64,000 nt of DNA from Microbispora catharanthi (GCF_006334915.2 NZ_VDMA02000016.1:183241-247240), one strand, 5' to 3'; shown: positions 8,254 to 17,895, counted from the first letter of the stretch. The notes: generated by a model from the letters alone, not told the origin. Made by a program: numbers and translations.

Positions 8254-9288
8254 ATGTCACCTCTTTCTCGGTTTGCACGAGCCTGCGCAATGGCCGCGCG
8301 AACCTCGCTCGCACTCTTGGCCGCGATCTTCGCCGTCGCGACGGCGGCGCCGTTCGGATCGACCACGGCATCGGCCGACACCGGCACGAACGCGGCGAAG
8401 TACTACGGCATGTGGAACTACGACCAACCCGATGCCGCCACTCTGAACAACATCGATGTGCTGGCCTGCCCCGACGGCGGCGGCCAGTGCGACCCGCAAC
8501 TACCGCTGCCGCTGAAAGTCCCCCAGGTGGGCTGGGTGGTGTTTGCCCCCGGCCCCAACGGGACGGTCAACGGACACACCGATGGAGGCTGCACCTGGAA
8601 TTTCCGCGTCCAGCGCACCGGACTGGAGTTGTCGTCCACGACCCAGCAGTGCACCAACCGGGCGGTCGGCTCTCCCGGCAACATCACGAAATGGTCCGTC
8701 CAGGTGAAGGGCAACCGCGAGACGGAGTCGATCGTGACCGTGAGCCATCAGCCCAACGGAGTGGATCTCATCGGCACCATGAATTCCGGCTCCCGCACCA
8801 AGGTGGTCGACGGCCGGCACAACGGCAAGTTCGTCCAGCGGTTCGTCGGCGACTACCGCTACGACCCGGCGGACCTCCACACCCTCACCAACGTCGTCTC
8901 CACCGACAAGGGCACGGTCTACCCGGAACAGGGCACGGTTCGATTCAGCGGCACGCACCATGGTCGCGGCAAGATCAACGCGCACACGCCGGACGGTTGT
9001 GACTGGACGCTCGTCGTGCGCGGCAACACCGCCGAACTTGATCCCGACACGCAAACCTGCCACACCGCGAACGGCGACCGCTCGCTGTATTACTGGGCGC
9101 TGGTCACCGACGACGGACAGCACATGAACGGCTTCCTCGCCGGATCCACCACCGCACCGGGCCAACCCCCGACCAACACCTTCCTGTACGTCGGCGCGCT
9201 GACCAGATCCGCCACCGATCCAGGCGAAAAGCCACGCCGTCCCGGGTCGTCAACCACTCCGACGATGTCGGCGGGGCCGGGACACTAG
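8254..9288 (+). CDS. Secreted protein of unknown function with two related domains
   Basis: 344 aa from ATG 8254 with a GAGGAAA ribosome site. Residues 1-42 form a Sec signal peptide (ARACAMAARTSLALLAAIFA core) with probable cleavage after ASA before DTG. The mature part carries two similar units, around residues 100-135 (GHTDGGCTWNFRVQRTG..L ending with a Cys) and 243-275 (AHTPDGCDWTLVVRGNTAEL ending with a Cys). Each has a GC-x-W start and a second Cys, suggesting a disulphide in each half. The tail is Pro/Thr/Ser rich. No enzyme motif was recognised. It follows the MarR-like gene by 36 bp and is likely controlled with it. Confidence 0.8.
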   Translation: MSPLSRFARACAMAARTSLALLAAIFAVATAAPFGSTTASADTGTNAAKYYGMWNYDQPDAATLNNIDVLACPDGGGQCDPQLPLPLKVPQVGWVVFAPGPNGTVNGHTDGGCTWNFRVQRTGLELSSTTQQCTNRAVGSPGNITKWSVQVKGNRETESIVTVSHQPNGVDLIGTMNSGSRTKVVDGRHNGKFVQRFVGDYRYDPADLHTLTNVVSTDKGTVYPEQGTVRFSGTHHGRGKINAHTPDGCDWTLVVRGNTAELDPDTQTCHTANGDRSLYYWALVTDDGQHMNGFLAGSTTAPGQPPTNTFLYVGALTRSATDPGEKPRRPGSSTTPTMSAGPGH

Positions 9289-9523
9289 GGAACCCCACGG
9301 CCCGGCATCAGGCCGGTCGTGGAGATCATCGACCGTGCTCAGCCCGGGGACTGGGAGCGGGCGATCAGGTCTGGCCGGCCGAATCCGGGCCGGTCAGACC
9401 TTCGCCGCGGACGGTGAACTCTCCCGCCAAGAGGCGGCGGTCGTCGGCCGTCAGCGGGTGGCGGACCTGCACCGGCGCCGGCACGGCAGGGCGGTCCACG
9501 GCCAGCGAGGAACGATCAACGAT

Positions 9524-10596
9524 CTACGGTTTGTCGAGGACTATGTCGTGCGTCGCTTGGGGGGCAAGGAAAGCGCACAACTGTGCAGCCTCGGTCAGCA
9601 GCGCGTCGTAGTCCTCTCGGCACAGCCTGGTGAACGGCCGGATGCGCAGTGAGTGGTTCCGGATCTTCCAGGTGCCCTGCCACATGCCGTCGACCAGGAA
9701 GGTGCCGGCGGTCGCGCCGTTGCCCGGCGGGAGCGGCACCGGGCGGTTGCCGAGGATCACTCGGGTGCGGTCCTTGTGTGACAGCAGCAGGTTGTCGTAT
9801 TCAGGCAGGAACCGTGGCGGGGCAGGCATGTCCTCAGAAGGCCGGGGCGCCTCGGGTAGGTCGTACAGCGTCTGCCCCTCCTGTCCGCGGAACGTCCGCA
9901 AGGGCAGCCGCTCCACCACCTCGCGCAGGCGGGTCAGCCCGGACCACACCTGGATGTCCGCGACATGCGCCGGACCAAACGCGCCGAGATAGCGCAGTAC
10001 CAGCGCGTCCACCGGCACCGAACGCAGCGGCGCGCCCAGCCAGCTCTCCACCGGTGCCCATGCCGCGGGACCGTTCTTGCCCCAGACGCCCCGCGGTGGC
10101 ACCTGGCACAGCGCGATGTGATGCGTCGCCGCGTACGCCAGCGCGTTCGGATCGGCGTCCGGCCAGCGTTCCGCAAGCAGCTTGCCGAGCTCGGCGCGGG
10201 TGCGCGGCTGCTCCTCCAGCAGCTGCTTCGCCTGCCTGAGCAGCGCGTCCCGGTTCACTCCCTGGGTCCCGTGGCGAAAGTGCCCGCTGAACCGGGCGGC
10301 GTGCAGCGGATGGAACAGCGGGCGCCAGCCCAGGCAGTCGCGCGCGCTGACGAGATGCACGGTGTTGCGCATCAGGTGCAGCCGTACCACCTGACGCTGC
10401 TCGGTCAGCGTCGAAAGCTCGTCCGCCGCGAAGTCCTGGAGACGGGTCCACAATCCTACGTACGGGGCGAGCGGTGCCTGGGACTGCATCCCGCCCAGGT
10501 GCTCGATCGCGTCGATCGCCGGTGTCGGCGCGCGTTCCAGCAGGTGCTGGCGAGCCAGCGTGGCCCGGTTGAGACCACGCCGGCTCAGCACATCGG

Positions 10597-10600
<4 letters not shown>
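9524..10600 (-). CDS. Winged-helix AlkZ/YcaQ-like (HTH_42) DNA glycosylase-family protein
   Basis: 358 aa from GTG 10600, which overlaps the stop of the epoxide hydrolase gene (GTGA). It has the HTH_42 superfamily layout: RATLARQHLLER near the start, GGMQSQAPLAPYVGLWTRL, a mid-protein HLMRNTVHLV, a tandem winged-helix region, and C-terminal PRFLPEYDNLLLSHKDRTRV with a final FLVDGMWQGTW strand. Gln39-Ser-Gln41 occupies the position of the QxQ catalytic motif of AlkZ, the glycosylase that unhooks azinomycin cross-links in Streptomyces sahachiroi (Gln37/Gln39). The coupled gene encodes an epoxide hydrolase. Glycosylase activity is inferred from the motif; many family members are untested. Confidence 0.78.
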
Positions 10601-11784
<1,184 letters not shown>

Positions 11785-11791
11785 GCGGAGA

Positions 11792-11797
11792 AGGCTA
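11792..11797 (-). promoter_or_regulatory. Candidate -10 box for the epoxide hydrolase operon
   Basis: TAGCCT, 7 bases, then GTG 11784. It overlaps the left arm of the CTAGGAAC-N16-GTTCCTAG inverted repeat, so a repressor bound there would block it. Confidence 0.5.
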
Positions 11798-11826
11798 GGA
11801 ACATTAACGGAAAGGATCGTTCCTAG
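11795..11826. promoter_or_regulatory. Inverted repeat CTAGGAAC-N16-GTTCCTAG between divergent genes
   Basis: Perfect 8-bp arms at 11795-11802 and 11819-11826 in the gap between the epoxide hydrolase gene and the WYL regulator gene. It is positioned as the operator of the divergent regulator. That regulator is broken by a frameshift, so the site may be orphaned. Confidence 0.65.
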
Positions 11827-11846
11827 ATTGCCGTCAGGATCGAAGA

Positions 11847-12849
11847 ATGTCGGAGACTTCGGCGCGGCTGCTGCGCCTGCTGTCCCTGTTGCAGGCTCAA
11901 CGCGACTGGACCAGTACCGAGCTCGCCACCCGGCTCGGCGTCACCACCCGCACCATCCGTAATGACATCGGTCGGTTGCGCGGGCTGGGCTATCCGGTCG
12001 ACGCGCGGCCGGGTGTGGCGGGCGGGTACCGGCTCGGCACGGGCCGTGCCCTACCGCCGCTGCTGCCTGCGTACCGCCGCGAACGGCTCGATCGCGGGCA
12101 TCGAGGAGACCTCGGTGCGTGCGCTGGCGAAGCTGCAGCAGGTGCTTCCCTCGCGGCTGCGCCACCAGGTCAGCGCCCTCCAGTCGTACGCGCTGCCGAT
12201 GCCGTCTCGTGGCCCGCAGGTGGATCCGGACGTGCTGACCGTGATCGCGAGCGCGTGCCGGGACCATGAGCGGCTCCGGTTCGACTATCGGGCGCATTCC
12301 GGCGCGGCCGGCCGGCGCTCGGTCGAGCCGTACCGCCTGGTGAACGACCGGCGTCGCTGGTATCTGGTGGCCTGGGACCTGGACCGGGACGCCTGGCGCA
12401 CCTTCCGGGTCGACCGGATCGAGCCGCGGACGCCGACAGGGCCGCGCTTCACGCCCCGTGCGCTACCGCCTGACGAGAAGATCGCGGCGCAGGTGGCACG
12501 CGGAGTCGGCGAGGCGACCTGGCGGTACCGGGCACGGGTGATCGTGCACGCGCCCGCGTCATACGTGCGGGACCGGCTGCCGATCCCCATGGAGGTGCAG
12601 TCCCTAGGCGAAGACCAGTGCGCGTTCGAGCCAGGCTCGGACCATCCGGAGATGCTCGCCCTCTATCTGGGCATGCTGGACGCGGACTTCACGATCGTGG
12701 ACTCGCCGGAACTGGTTGACACGCTGCACAACCTGACGAAGCGCTATCAGCGCGCGATCGAGGCCAGCCGGCAAACGGCTGCCTGCTCCGCGCACAGAAG
12801 CCGCCATCACCAGCAGCACGAGTCTCCACCGGAATCGGGACAGAGTTGA
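11847..12849 (+). pseudogene. HTH-WYL (DeoR-like) transcriptional regulator, frameshifted
   Basis: ATG 11847 begins a normal HTH (ARLLRLLSLLQAQRDWTSTE, RLGVTTRTIRNDIGRLRGLGY, then AGGYRLGTGRALPPLLP). After about 12060 the frame is lost. The rest continues in another frame from LRTAANGSIAGIEE through RALAKLQQVLPSRLRHQV, the WYL core RHRRSVEPYRLVN-like segment, RRWYLVAWD and RTFRVDRIE. Compared with the intact homologue at 33607-34566, about 12 residues between LPPL and LRTA are missing. A small deletion that is not a multiple of three explains both. It is probably inactive. Confidence 0.82.
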
Positions 12850-12865
12850 TCTTGTCCGCACCGCC

Positions 12866-13090
12866 CGGCGCCCGCTACCAGCCCAGGCCGAAGGAGTGGG
12901 TGCTTGTGCTCAGCGCCGACGGCAAGGGCATCGTCATGCTCCCTGGGCGTTGCGCGAGCTGACCGCCCGCGCCGCCCAATCCGCCGGCCATCACCTGGCC
13001 AGCCGCCTGCCGCCGAGGAGGTGTGATGGCGAAGCCGCGCGGACCGAATCCGACGTTTTCTGTGGTTTGTCGGGTATCCGTCAGGGGCCG
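12866..13090 (+). mobile_element. Remnant of ISKra4-like transposase gene
   Basis: One frame reads RPKEWVLVLSADGKGIVM, and after a frameshift the next reads PWALRELTARAAQSAGHHLASRL. These are the consecutive DGKGIVM and ALR..T..AA segments typical of ISKra4-family transposases. Only a few dozen residues remain, there is no start codon, and no terminal inverted repeats were found. It is a decayed scar between the broken WYL gene and the crotonase gene. Confidence 0.55.
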
Positions 13091-13136
13091 GTTTTTGAGG
13101 ATTGAGCCGGCTGCGGCGCTCGAGGAGCATGATCGC

Positions 13137-13973
13137 ATGACCGATCAGTTGAACACGGCCAGATGGGCGGGGCTTGTCAGCCGTCCCGACTTCGCCGAGT
13201 ACGCGGAGAAGTACCGCGACTTCTTCGTGATGCGCCGCCGCGACGGCATCCTTGAGCTCCGCATGCACACCGACGGCGACTCGTACGTCCAGACGCTTGC
13301 CAGTCACAACGCCTGGGGGCAGGCATGGCTGGAGGTCGGTAACGACCCGGAGAACGAGGTGCTCATCCTCACGGGTACCGGCGACCATTGGCTGGACGCG
13401 CGGCGCAGCGCCGACGGGCATTTCGATCGGACGGTTGACGACATCGCCAAGATGTACGAGGACGCGGCGAAGTTGTTGCAGAACTTCGTCTTCGGCGTCG
13501 ACGTCCCGACGATCGCCGCTGTCAACGGGCCCGGACCGCACACCGAGATCGCGCTCGCCTGTGACATCACGATCTGCACCGAGGACGCACGCTTCTTCGA
13601 CCCGCATTTCCTGGTGTCGACCGCGCCGGGTGATGGGCAAAGCCTCACGTTTCAGGAACTGATGGGCACCAAGCGAGCCGCGTACCACATCTACACCGGC
13701 CAGGCGGTGGATGCGCGGCAGGCACTCGAGTACGGCATGGTGTCGGAGATCGTGCCGCGCGAGCGCCTGGTGGACCGGGCGTGGGAGCTCGCTGACATGA
13801 TCATGCGACGTCCGCGTGGCGCGCGCCGGATGACGCACGCCATCGTCAGCCGGCCGTGGAAGCAGCGGGTCGTCGATGACTTCCCATTCCAGCTGCAGAG
13901 CCAGGCTGCGGCGCTGTTCCTCGACGGGCCGCGGGCGGGCCGCCCACCGATTGGGGAGGAGCTTCGATGGTGA
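13137..13973 (+). CDS. Crotonase-superfamily protein, 6-oxocamphor hydrolase-like
   Basis: 278 aa from ATG 13137 with GAGGAG 13121-13126. Enoyl-CoA hydratase/isomerase fold: DGILELRMHTDG, VLILTGTGDHW, VPTIAAVNGPGPHTEIALACDI, and the RFFDPHFLVSTAPGDG segment. The PHF...PGDG motif matches the His145/Asp154 region of 6-oxocamphor hydrolase, a retro-Claisen C-C hydrolase that does not use CoA esters. A TGQAVDARQALEYGMVSE helix follows. The closest function by eye is C-C bond hydrolysis of a beta-diketone, but ordinary CoA hydratase activity cannot be excluded. Confidence 0.82.
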   Translation: MTDQLNTARWAGLVSRPDFAEYAEKYRDFFVMRRRDGILELRMHTDGDSYVQTLASHNAWGQAWLEVGNDPENEVLILTGTGDHWLDARRSADGHFDRTVDDIAKMYEDAAKLLQNFVFGVDVPTIAAVNGPGPHTEIALACDITICTEDARFFDPHFLVSTAPGDGQSLTFQELMGTKRAAYHIYTGQAVDARQALEYGMVSEIVPRERLVDRAWELADMIMRRPRGARRMTHAIVSRPWKQRVVDDFPFQLQSQAAALFLDGPRAGRPPIGEELRW

Positions 13974-14102
13974 GCTCGCTGGGGGACGGGCATGGTGCGC
14001 AGGGAACCGCGAGGTGGCGGCGTTGAGCGGCATCTTGTACGCCGCCCGCAGGCGGGCATGGTGCCGAGCGGCGAGCGGCTCATGACCGCAGAAGTACCCG
14101 GG

Positions 14103-14645
14103 TCACCCTGACGCCGGCCTCAGCCCGTACAACACCGCTCGGGTCACCTCGTCGGCCACCTGGTCGGGTGAGGTGTCCGACAACCCGTTCTCCCGCCACC
14201 AACAAACCGCGCCGACGATCGTCGAGCCGGCGATGTGCGCCGTCACAGCCGACTCGTACACGCACCGTTCGACGAGCAAGCGAGACACCTCGGTGCGCAC
14301 CGCGCGCTGGATCAGCGGGCGCAGAACGTCGATATTGCGCCGGCAGCCGTCCGCCCGGCGGGAATCCTCCCACAGCAGCACCGCCAGGGCGTGGACGAGG
14401 TCGGCGACCGGCGCAGGCGCAGCCGGAAGCCTGGTGGCGAACCGGTGCCGGATCTCATCGCGCACCATCGCCTCTGCGAACGCGTACTTGTCGGCGTAGT
14501 GCGCGTAGAAGGTGGCTCGGTTGACGTCTGCGCGCTCGGTGATGTCGCGTACCCGGGCTGCGCGAAAGCCCTTTTCGCGGATGACCTCGATGGCCGCCTG
14601 GCGGAGCAGCGATCGCGTCCGCCGGACCCGCCGGTCCGTGGTCAT
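14103..14645 (-). CDS. TetR/AcrR-family transcriptional regulator
   Basis: 180 aa from ATG 14645. N-terminal TetR HTH: RSLLRQAAIEVIREKGFRAARVRDITERADVNRATFYAHYADKYAFAEA. The all-helical ligand domain (residues 70-180) has no recognisable subfamily marker. The downstream gene on the other strand is a crotonase-like protein (convergent), and isochorismate synthase lies upstream on the same strand 143 bp away. The regulated gene is not obvious; a local role in control of the crotonase is possible. Confidence 0.9.
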   Translation of the reverse strand: MTTDRRVRRTRSLLRQAAIEVIREKGFRAARVRDITERADVNRATFYAHYADKYAFAEAMVRDEIRHRFATRLPAAPAPVADLVHALAVLLWEDSRRADGCRRNIDVLRPLIQRAVRTEVSRLLVERCVYESAVTAHIAGSTIVGAVCWWRENGLSDTSPDQVADEVTRAVLYGLRPASG

Positions 14646-14788
14646 GCGAGCGCCTCCAAGCTACCGCGGCCGTTGCAGATCACCGCGTTGGCGCTGTTCC
14701 GCGCCTCGACCATGTTCAGCCCTTCGGTTTCTCCTCCTGCGACTACACCTGGCCCCGGCCGAGTGGCCTGTGAGCCCGCCCTCGGCGC

Positions 14789-16012
14789 TCATCCTTCCAG
14801 GGCGTACCGCATCACGCGGAGCTTGGCCTGCGCCTCGGCGAGTTCGGCGGCGGGGTCCGACCCGGCCATGATGCCGCAGCCGGCGAACAGCCGGGCGCGC
14901 CTGCCCGAGACGTACGCGCAGCGCAGCGCGATGCCCCACTCGCCGTCGCCGCGCGAGTCGATCCAGCCGACCGGCCCGGCGTAGCCCGCGCGGTCCATGC
15001 CCTCCAGTTCGCGGATGACGCCGAGCGCGGCGCCGGTGGGCGTCCCGCCGACGGCGGCCGTGGGGTGCATGGCCGCCACCACGTCGAGCACCGACGCGCC
15101 GTCGGACAGCCGCCCGGTGACCCGGCTGGCCAGATGCTGCACGTTGGGCAGCACCAGGAGCTCGGGCTCGTCGGGGACGTGCAGCGCCGAGCACAGCGGG
15201 GCGAGGGCCTCCCGGACCGAGGCGACCGCGCAGGCGTGCTCGTGACGGTCCTTCTGCGAGGCGTGCAGCGCGGCGCCGCGGGCTGCGTCGTCGGCCGGGC
15301 CGCCGCCGCGCGCCGTCGTGCCCGCGAGCACCAGCGACTCCACCGCCTGGCCGGTGTGCCGCACCAGCAGTTCCGGCGTCGCGCCGACCAGCCCGTCCAC
15401 GGAGAACGTGTAGCACTCGGGGTAGCGCTCGGCCAGCCGTCCCAGCAGCACGCGGGGGTCGATGTCCCGCTCGGCGACGGCCGTCAGGTCGCGGGCGAGC
15501 ACGACCTTGTCCAGCATGCCGTCCTTGATCCGCCGTACGGCCCGCGCGACCCGGTGCTCCCACTGGGCCGCCGTCAGAGAGCCGTCGGCGTACCGGATGC
15601 GGCCGGGTTCCCTCGGCGGGCTGACCAGGTCGAAGGCGCTGTCGCCGATAGTGGTGAGCCAGGCGCGGCCGCCCCGCCGGGCGAGCACCACGCGGGGGAC
15701 CACCAGCACGGTCCCCTGGGCGTCGCCGTCGAAGGTGAAGGAGCCGAAGGCGACCGGTCCCGAGCCCGGCACGCCGACCTGGTCCTCGATGAGCGCCCCC
15801 GCGAACAGCGAGGAGAGCCAGCCGCGCGCCCAGTCGAAGCGGCCGGGGCCGGGCGGCACCGCGGCGCGGGCCGCCTCCCCCCAGCCCACGAGTCCCTCAC
15901 CGTGTCTGATCCAGGCGTACGGCGCGGCGTCGGGCAGACGCGCCAGCAGATCGTCAGGGTCGCTCACCGCGACCGTGCGAACCACGAGGGGCCGGATAAG
16001 AGCGACACTCAC
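14789..16012 (-). CDS. Isochorismate synthase (MenF/EntC/DhbC family)
   Basis: 407 aa from GTG 16012 (GTG 16021 is also possible). Chorismate-binding enzyme signatures in the C-terminal two-thirds: DGMLDKVVLARDL, YTFSVDGLVGATPELLVRH, LAGTTARGG, ASQKDRHEHACAV, VQHLASRVTGRL, HPTAAVGGTPTGAA and GWIDSRGDGEWGIALRCAY. Chorismate is converted to isochorismate for menaquinone or salicylate/dihydroxybenzoate siderophores. No other menaquinone or siderophore gene lies within 10 kb, so the pathway is undecided. The enolase-superfamily gene at 344-1504 is too far away and sits in a different operon. Confidence 0.93.
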   Translation of the reverse strand: MSVALIRPLVVRTVAVSDPDDLLARLPDAAPYAWIRHGEGLVGWGEAARAAVPPGPGRFDWARGWLSSLFAGALIEDQVGVPGSGPVAFGSFTFDGDAQGTVLVVPRVVLARRGGRAWLTTIGDSAFDLVSPPREPGRIRYADGSLTAAQWEHRVARAVRRIKDGMLDKVVLARDLTAVAERDIDPRVLLGRLAERYPECYTFSVDGLVGATPELLVRHTGQAVESLVLAGTTARGGGPADDAARGAALHASQKDRHEHACAVASVREALAPLCSALHVPDEPELLVLPNVQHLASRVTGRLSDGASVLDVVAAMHPTAAVGGTPTGAALGVIRELEGMDRAGYAGPVGWIDSRGDGEWGIALRCAYVSGRRARLFAGCGIMAGSDPAAELAEAQAKLRVMRYALEG

Positions 16013-16183
16013 CCGACTCACTCTACGCAGGATCTGAACATGTTCGACAAGAGACCCCCCTTGCGGTCGCAGGCTCCCTCTGTCAAGCCGCGATAGGAAC
16101 TTGGTCATGGAAGGCTCGCCTTCCCTGGTGGCGATAGAGCGCACCTCCACGCGATCCCTACCTTTGATCTCCCGGAGGTGCCC

Positions 16184-16999
16184 ATGATCAAGAAGATCAC
16201 GCCGGTCCTGGCCGCGGCCGTCCTGCTCGCGCCGACCGGCGCCCACGCCCGTACGACGCCCGCCGTGATGGCGGCGCTGGGAGACTCGATCAGCGCGGGG
16301 TTCAACGCCTGCGGCTGGTACGTCGCCTGCACGTCCCGCTCGTGGTCCGCGGGCGACTCGCCGTCGGTGAACAGCCACTATCTGCGCCTGCTCGCCATGG
16401 GGAGCGCGATCAAAGGGCACAACCTGAACTTCGCCGTCCCGGGAGCCACGAGCGCCGACCTGGCCGGGCAGGCGCGGCAGGCCGTCCAGGCCGGGGCCGG
16501 CTACGTCACCGTCCTGATCGGCGCGCAGGACGCCTGCGTGGGCTCCGAGAAGGAGATGACCCCCGTGGCCGCGTTCCGGCGCAACATCGACGCGGCCTTC
16601 GACGTGCTGCGGCCCACCGGCGCGCGGGTCTACGTCGCGAGCATCCCGGACGTCAAGCGCCTGTGGCGGGTCGGCAAGGACAACGGATGGGCGCGCGTCT
16701 TCTGGGGGATCGGCCACATCTGCCAGTCGATGCTGGCCAACCCGAAATCCACCGCGAAGAAGGACGAGGCCAGGCGCGACCGGGTGCGCGAGCGGGTGAT
16801 GGACTACAACGAGCAGCTCGGACAGGCATGCGAGAGCTACGGCCCGGCCTGCCGCTACGACGGGGGCGCGGTCTTCTCCTATCCCTTCGCCCTGAAGCAG
16901 GTGAGCGGGTGGGACTACTTCCACCCCAACGCCGACGGGCAGAAGGCCCTCGCCAAGATCACCTTCGACGCGGGCTTCTTCTCCGACGTCGAGCCCTGA
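16184..16999 (+). CDS. Secreted SGNH/GDSL hydrolase
   Basis: 271 aa from ATG 16184 (GGAGG 16174-16178; GTG 16178 is too close to it). Signal peptide residues 1-23 (KKITPVLAAAVLLAPTGAHA). SGNH blocks: GDSISAGFN (Ser), FAVPGATSADL (Gly), and DYFHPNADGQ (Asp/His). Block III reads LIGAQDAC where the family normally has GxND, so the oxyanion Asn is replaced by Gln. Two Cys pairs near the N-terminus (NACGWYVACT) resemble secreted actinobacterial lipases. It may be a lipase or esterase with changed activity. Confidence 0.88.
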   Translation: MIKKITPVLAAAVLLAPTGAHARTTPAVMAALGDSISAGFNACGWYVACTSRSWSAGDSPSVNSHYLRLLAMGSAIKGHNLNFAVPGATSADLAGQARQAVQAGAGYVTVLIGAQDACVGSEKEMTPVAAFRRNIDAAFDVLRPTGARVYVASIPDVKRLWRVGKDNGWARVFWGIGHICQSMLANPKSTAKKDEARRDRVRERVMDYNEQLGQACESYGPACRYDGGAVFSYPFALKQVSGWDYFHPNADGQKALAKITFDAGFFSDVEP

Positions 17000-17010
17000 T
17001 CGGGCTCACC

Positions 17011-17703
17011 TCACCCCGCGCGGCGGAGGCGGTCGAGGGTCTGCTCCAGTTCCTCCTGCAGCACGCGGCCCGCGCCGTCGGCGTCACCGCGCTCGACGGC
17101 GCCGACGAACGCCGCGTGGGCGTCGTCTCCCGGGTTCGGGTCACTCGCCCGCAGGTCGAGCAGGTCCACCAGGGCGACCAGACCCTCTCGCAGCCGTGGG
17201 ACGAACTCGGCGAACAGGTCGGTCAGCACCGGGTTGTGCGCGGCGGCGACGACGGCCGCGTGCAGGGCGATGTCGGCGTCGACGAAGGCGGCGTCACTCT
17301 CCCGAGCGGCGGCCCGCCGGGCCTCCAGCGCCGCGTGCAGCGCCGTCACGTCGTCCGGCGTACGGCGCCGCGCCGCCAGCCGGGAGGCTTGCACCTCGAC
17401 CAGCATGCGCACCTCGTAGACGTCGGCCACGGCGGCACGGCGCAGGCGGGCCGTCCAGTCCTCGGCGGGACTGGTGGCGATGACGAAGACCCCGGCGCCC
17501 TGTCGCGCCTGCACCAGCCCGGCTCCGGCCAGCGCGCGCAGGGCCTCGCGGACGGTGGAGCGGCCCACCCCCAGGGTCTTGGCCAGGGTCGTCTCGCCGG
17601 GCAGCCGGGTGCCGACCGGCCAGCGGCCCTCGGCGATCTGCTCGCGCAGGCTCTCGACGGCCTGGTCGACGAGAGGGCTGCGGTGGAGTGCGCCGAGCGC
17701 CAT
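17011..17703 (-). CDS. GntR-family (FadR/FCD) transcriptional regulator
   Basis: 230 aa from ATG 17703, preceded on its strand by GAGAGGTG. GntR HTH: AVESLREQIAEGRWPVGTRLP, TTLAKTLGVGRSTVREALRALAGAGLVQARQGAGVFV. The C-terminal FCD ligand domain includes EVRMLVEVQASRLAARR, D.ALHAAVVAAAHNP and DAHAAFVGAVERGD, in which the metal-binding Asp/His pattern is retained. It is divergent from leuA, and the shared upstream region holds a perfect 13-bp palindrome. Control of leuA or of itself is inferred. Confidence 0.92.
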   Translation of the reverse strand: MALGALHRSPLVDQAVESLREQIAEGRWPVGTRLPGETTLAKTLGVGRSTVREALRALAGAGLVQARQGAGVFVIATSPAEDWTARLRRAAVADVYEVRMLVEVQASRLAARRRTPDDVTALHAALEARRAAARESDAAFVDADIALHAAVVAAAHNPVLTDLFAEFVPRLREGLVALVDLLDLRASDPNPGDDAHAAFVGAVERGDADGAGRVLQEELEQTLDRLRRAG

Positions 17704-17715
17704 CGACTTTCACCT

Positions 17716-17730
17716 CTCAGGTTGTCTGAG
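17716..17730. promoter_or_regulatory. Inverted repeat CTCAG-N5-CTGAG upstream of GntR gene
   Basis: Perfect 5-bp arms at 17716-17720 and 17726-17730, 13 bp upstream of the GntR start. It could be a half of the regulatory region or the base of an RNA hairpin. Weak evidence. Confidence 0.35.
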
Positions 17731-17742
17731 GAGTTGTTCTGT

Positions 17743-17755
17743 GGTTAGTCTAACC
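17743..17755. promoter_or_regulatory. Palindromic operator GGTTAGTCTAACC
   Basis: Perfect 13-bp palindrome between the GntR gene and leuA, ending 3 bp before the ATG of a 21-residue leader ORF. The size and GT...AC core fit FadR-type GntR operators. The GntR protein encoded next door is the likely ligand. Confidence 0.6.
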
Positions 17756-17758
17756 GCC

Positions 17759-17824
17759 ATGTCGTCGCACTGGTCCTTCGGCCATGTTTCCGGCCTGCTT
17801 CTCGGCCGCCGCGGCGGGGTTTGA
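17759..17824 (+). CDS. Candidate leuA leader peptide, 21 aa
   Basis: A short ORF, ATG 17759 to TGA 17824, ends with a Gly-Leu-Leu-Leu-Gly-Arg-Arg-Gly-Gly run. A GC-rich hairpin follows within 10 bases and the 2-isopropylmalate synthase start is 72 bases downstream. Three consecutive Leu codons (CTG CTT CTC) just before a hairpin is the usual layout of a leucine-controlled attenuator. No good ribosome site precedes it, so it may be read leaderless. Function is inferred from position and composition only. Confidence 0.5.
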   Translation: MSSHWSFGHVSGLLLGRRGGV

Positions 17825-17831
17825 TCCGAGA

Positions 17832-17854
17832 CCGGCGCCCCGCCGCGGGGTGCC
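17832..17854 (+). promoter_or_regulatory. Hairpin between leader ORF and leuA (candidate attenuator)
   Basis: CGGCGCCCCG and CGGGGTGCCG pair over 10 bp (one G-U) around a 3-base loop, directly after the leader ORF. There is no T-tract, as is common for actinobacterial terminators. Possible attenuator of leuA. Confidence 0.45.
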
Positions 17855-17895
17855 GTGCCGCCGGTCGCCGGCAGACCGACCAAAGGATCACCTCC

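Noticed and set aside
9289..9523. Possible gene between the secreted protein and the AlkZ-like gene
   Set aside because: Open frames exist on both strands but give repetitive Arg/Gly-rich translations without start signals.
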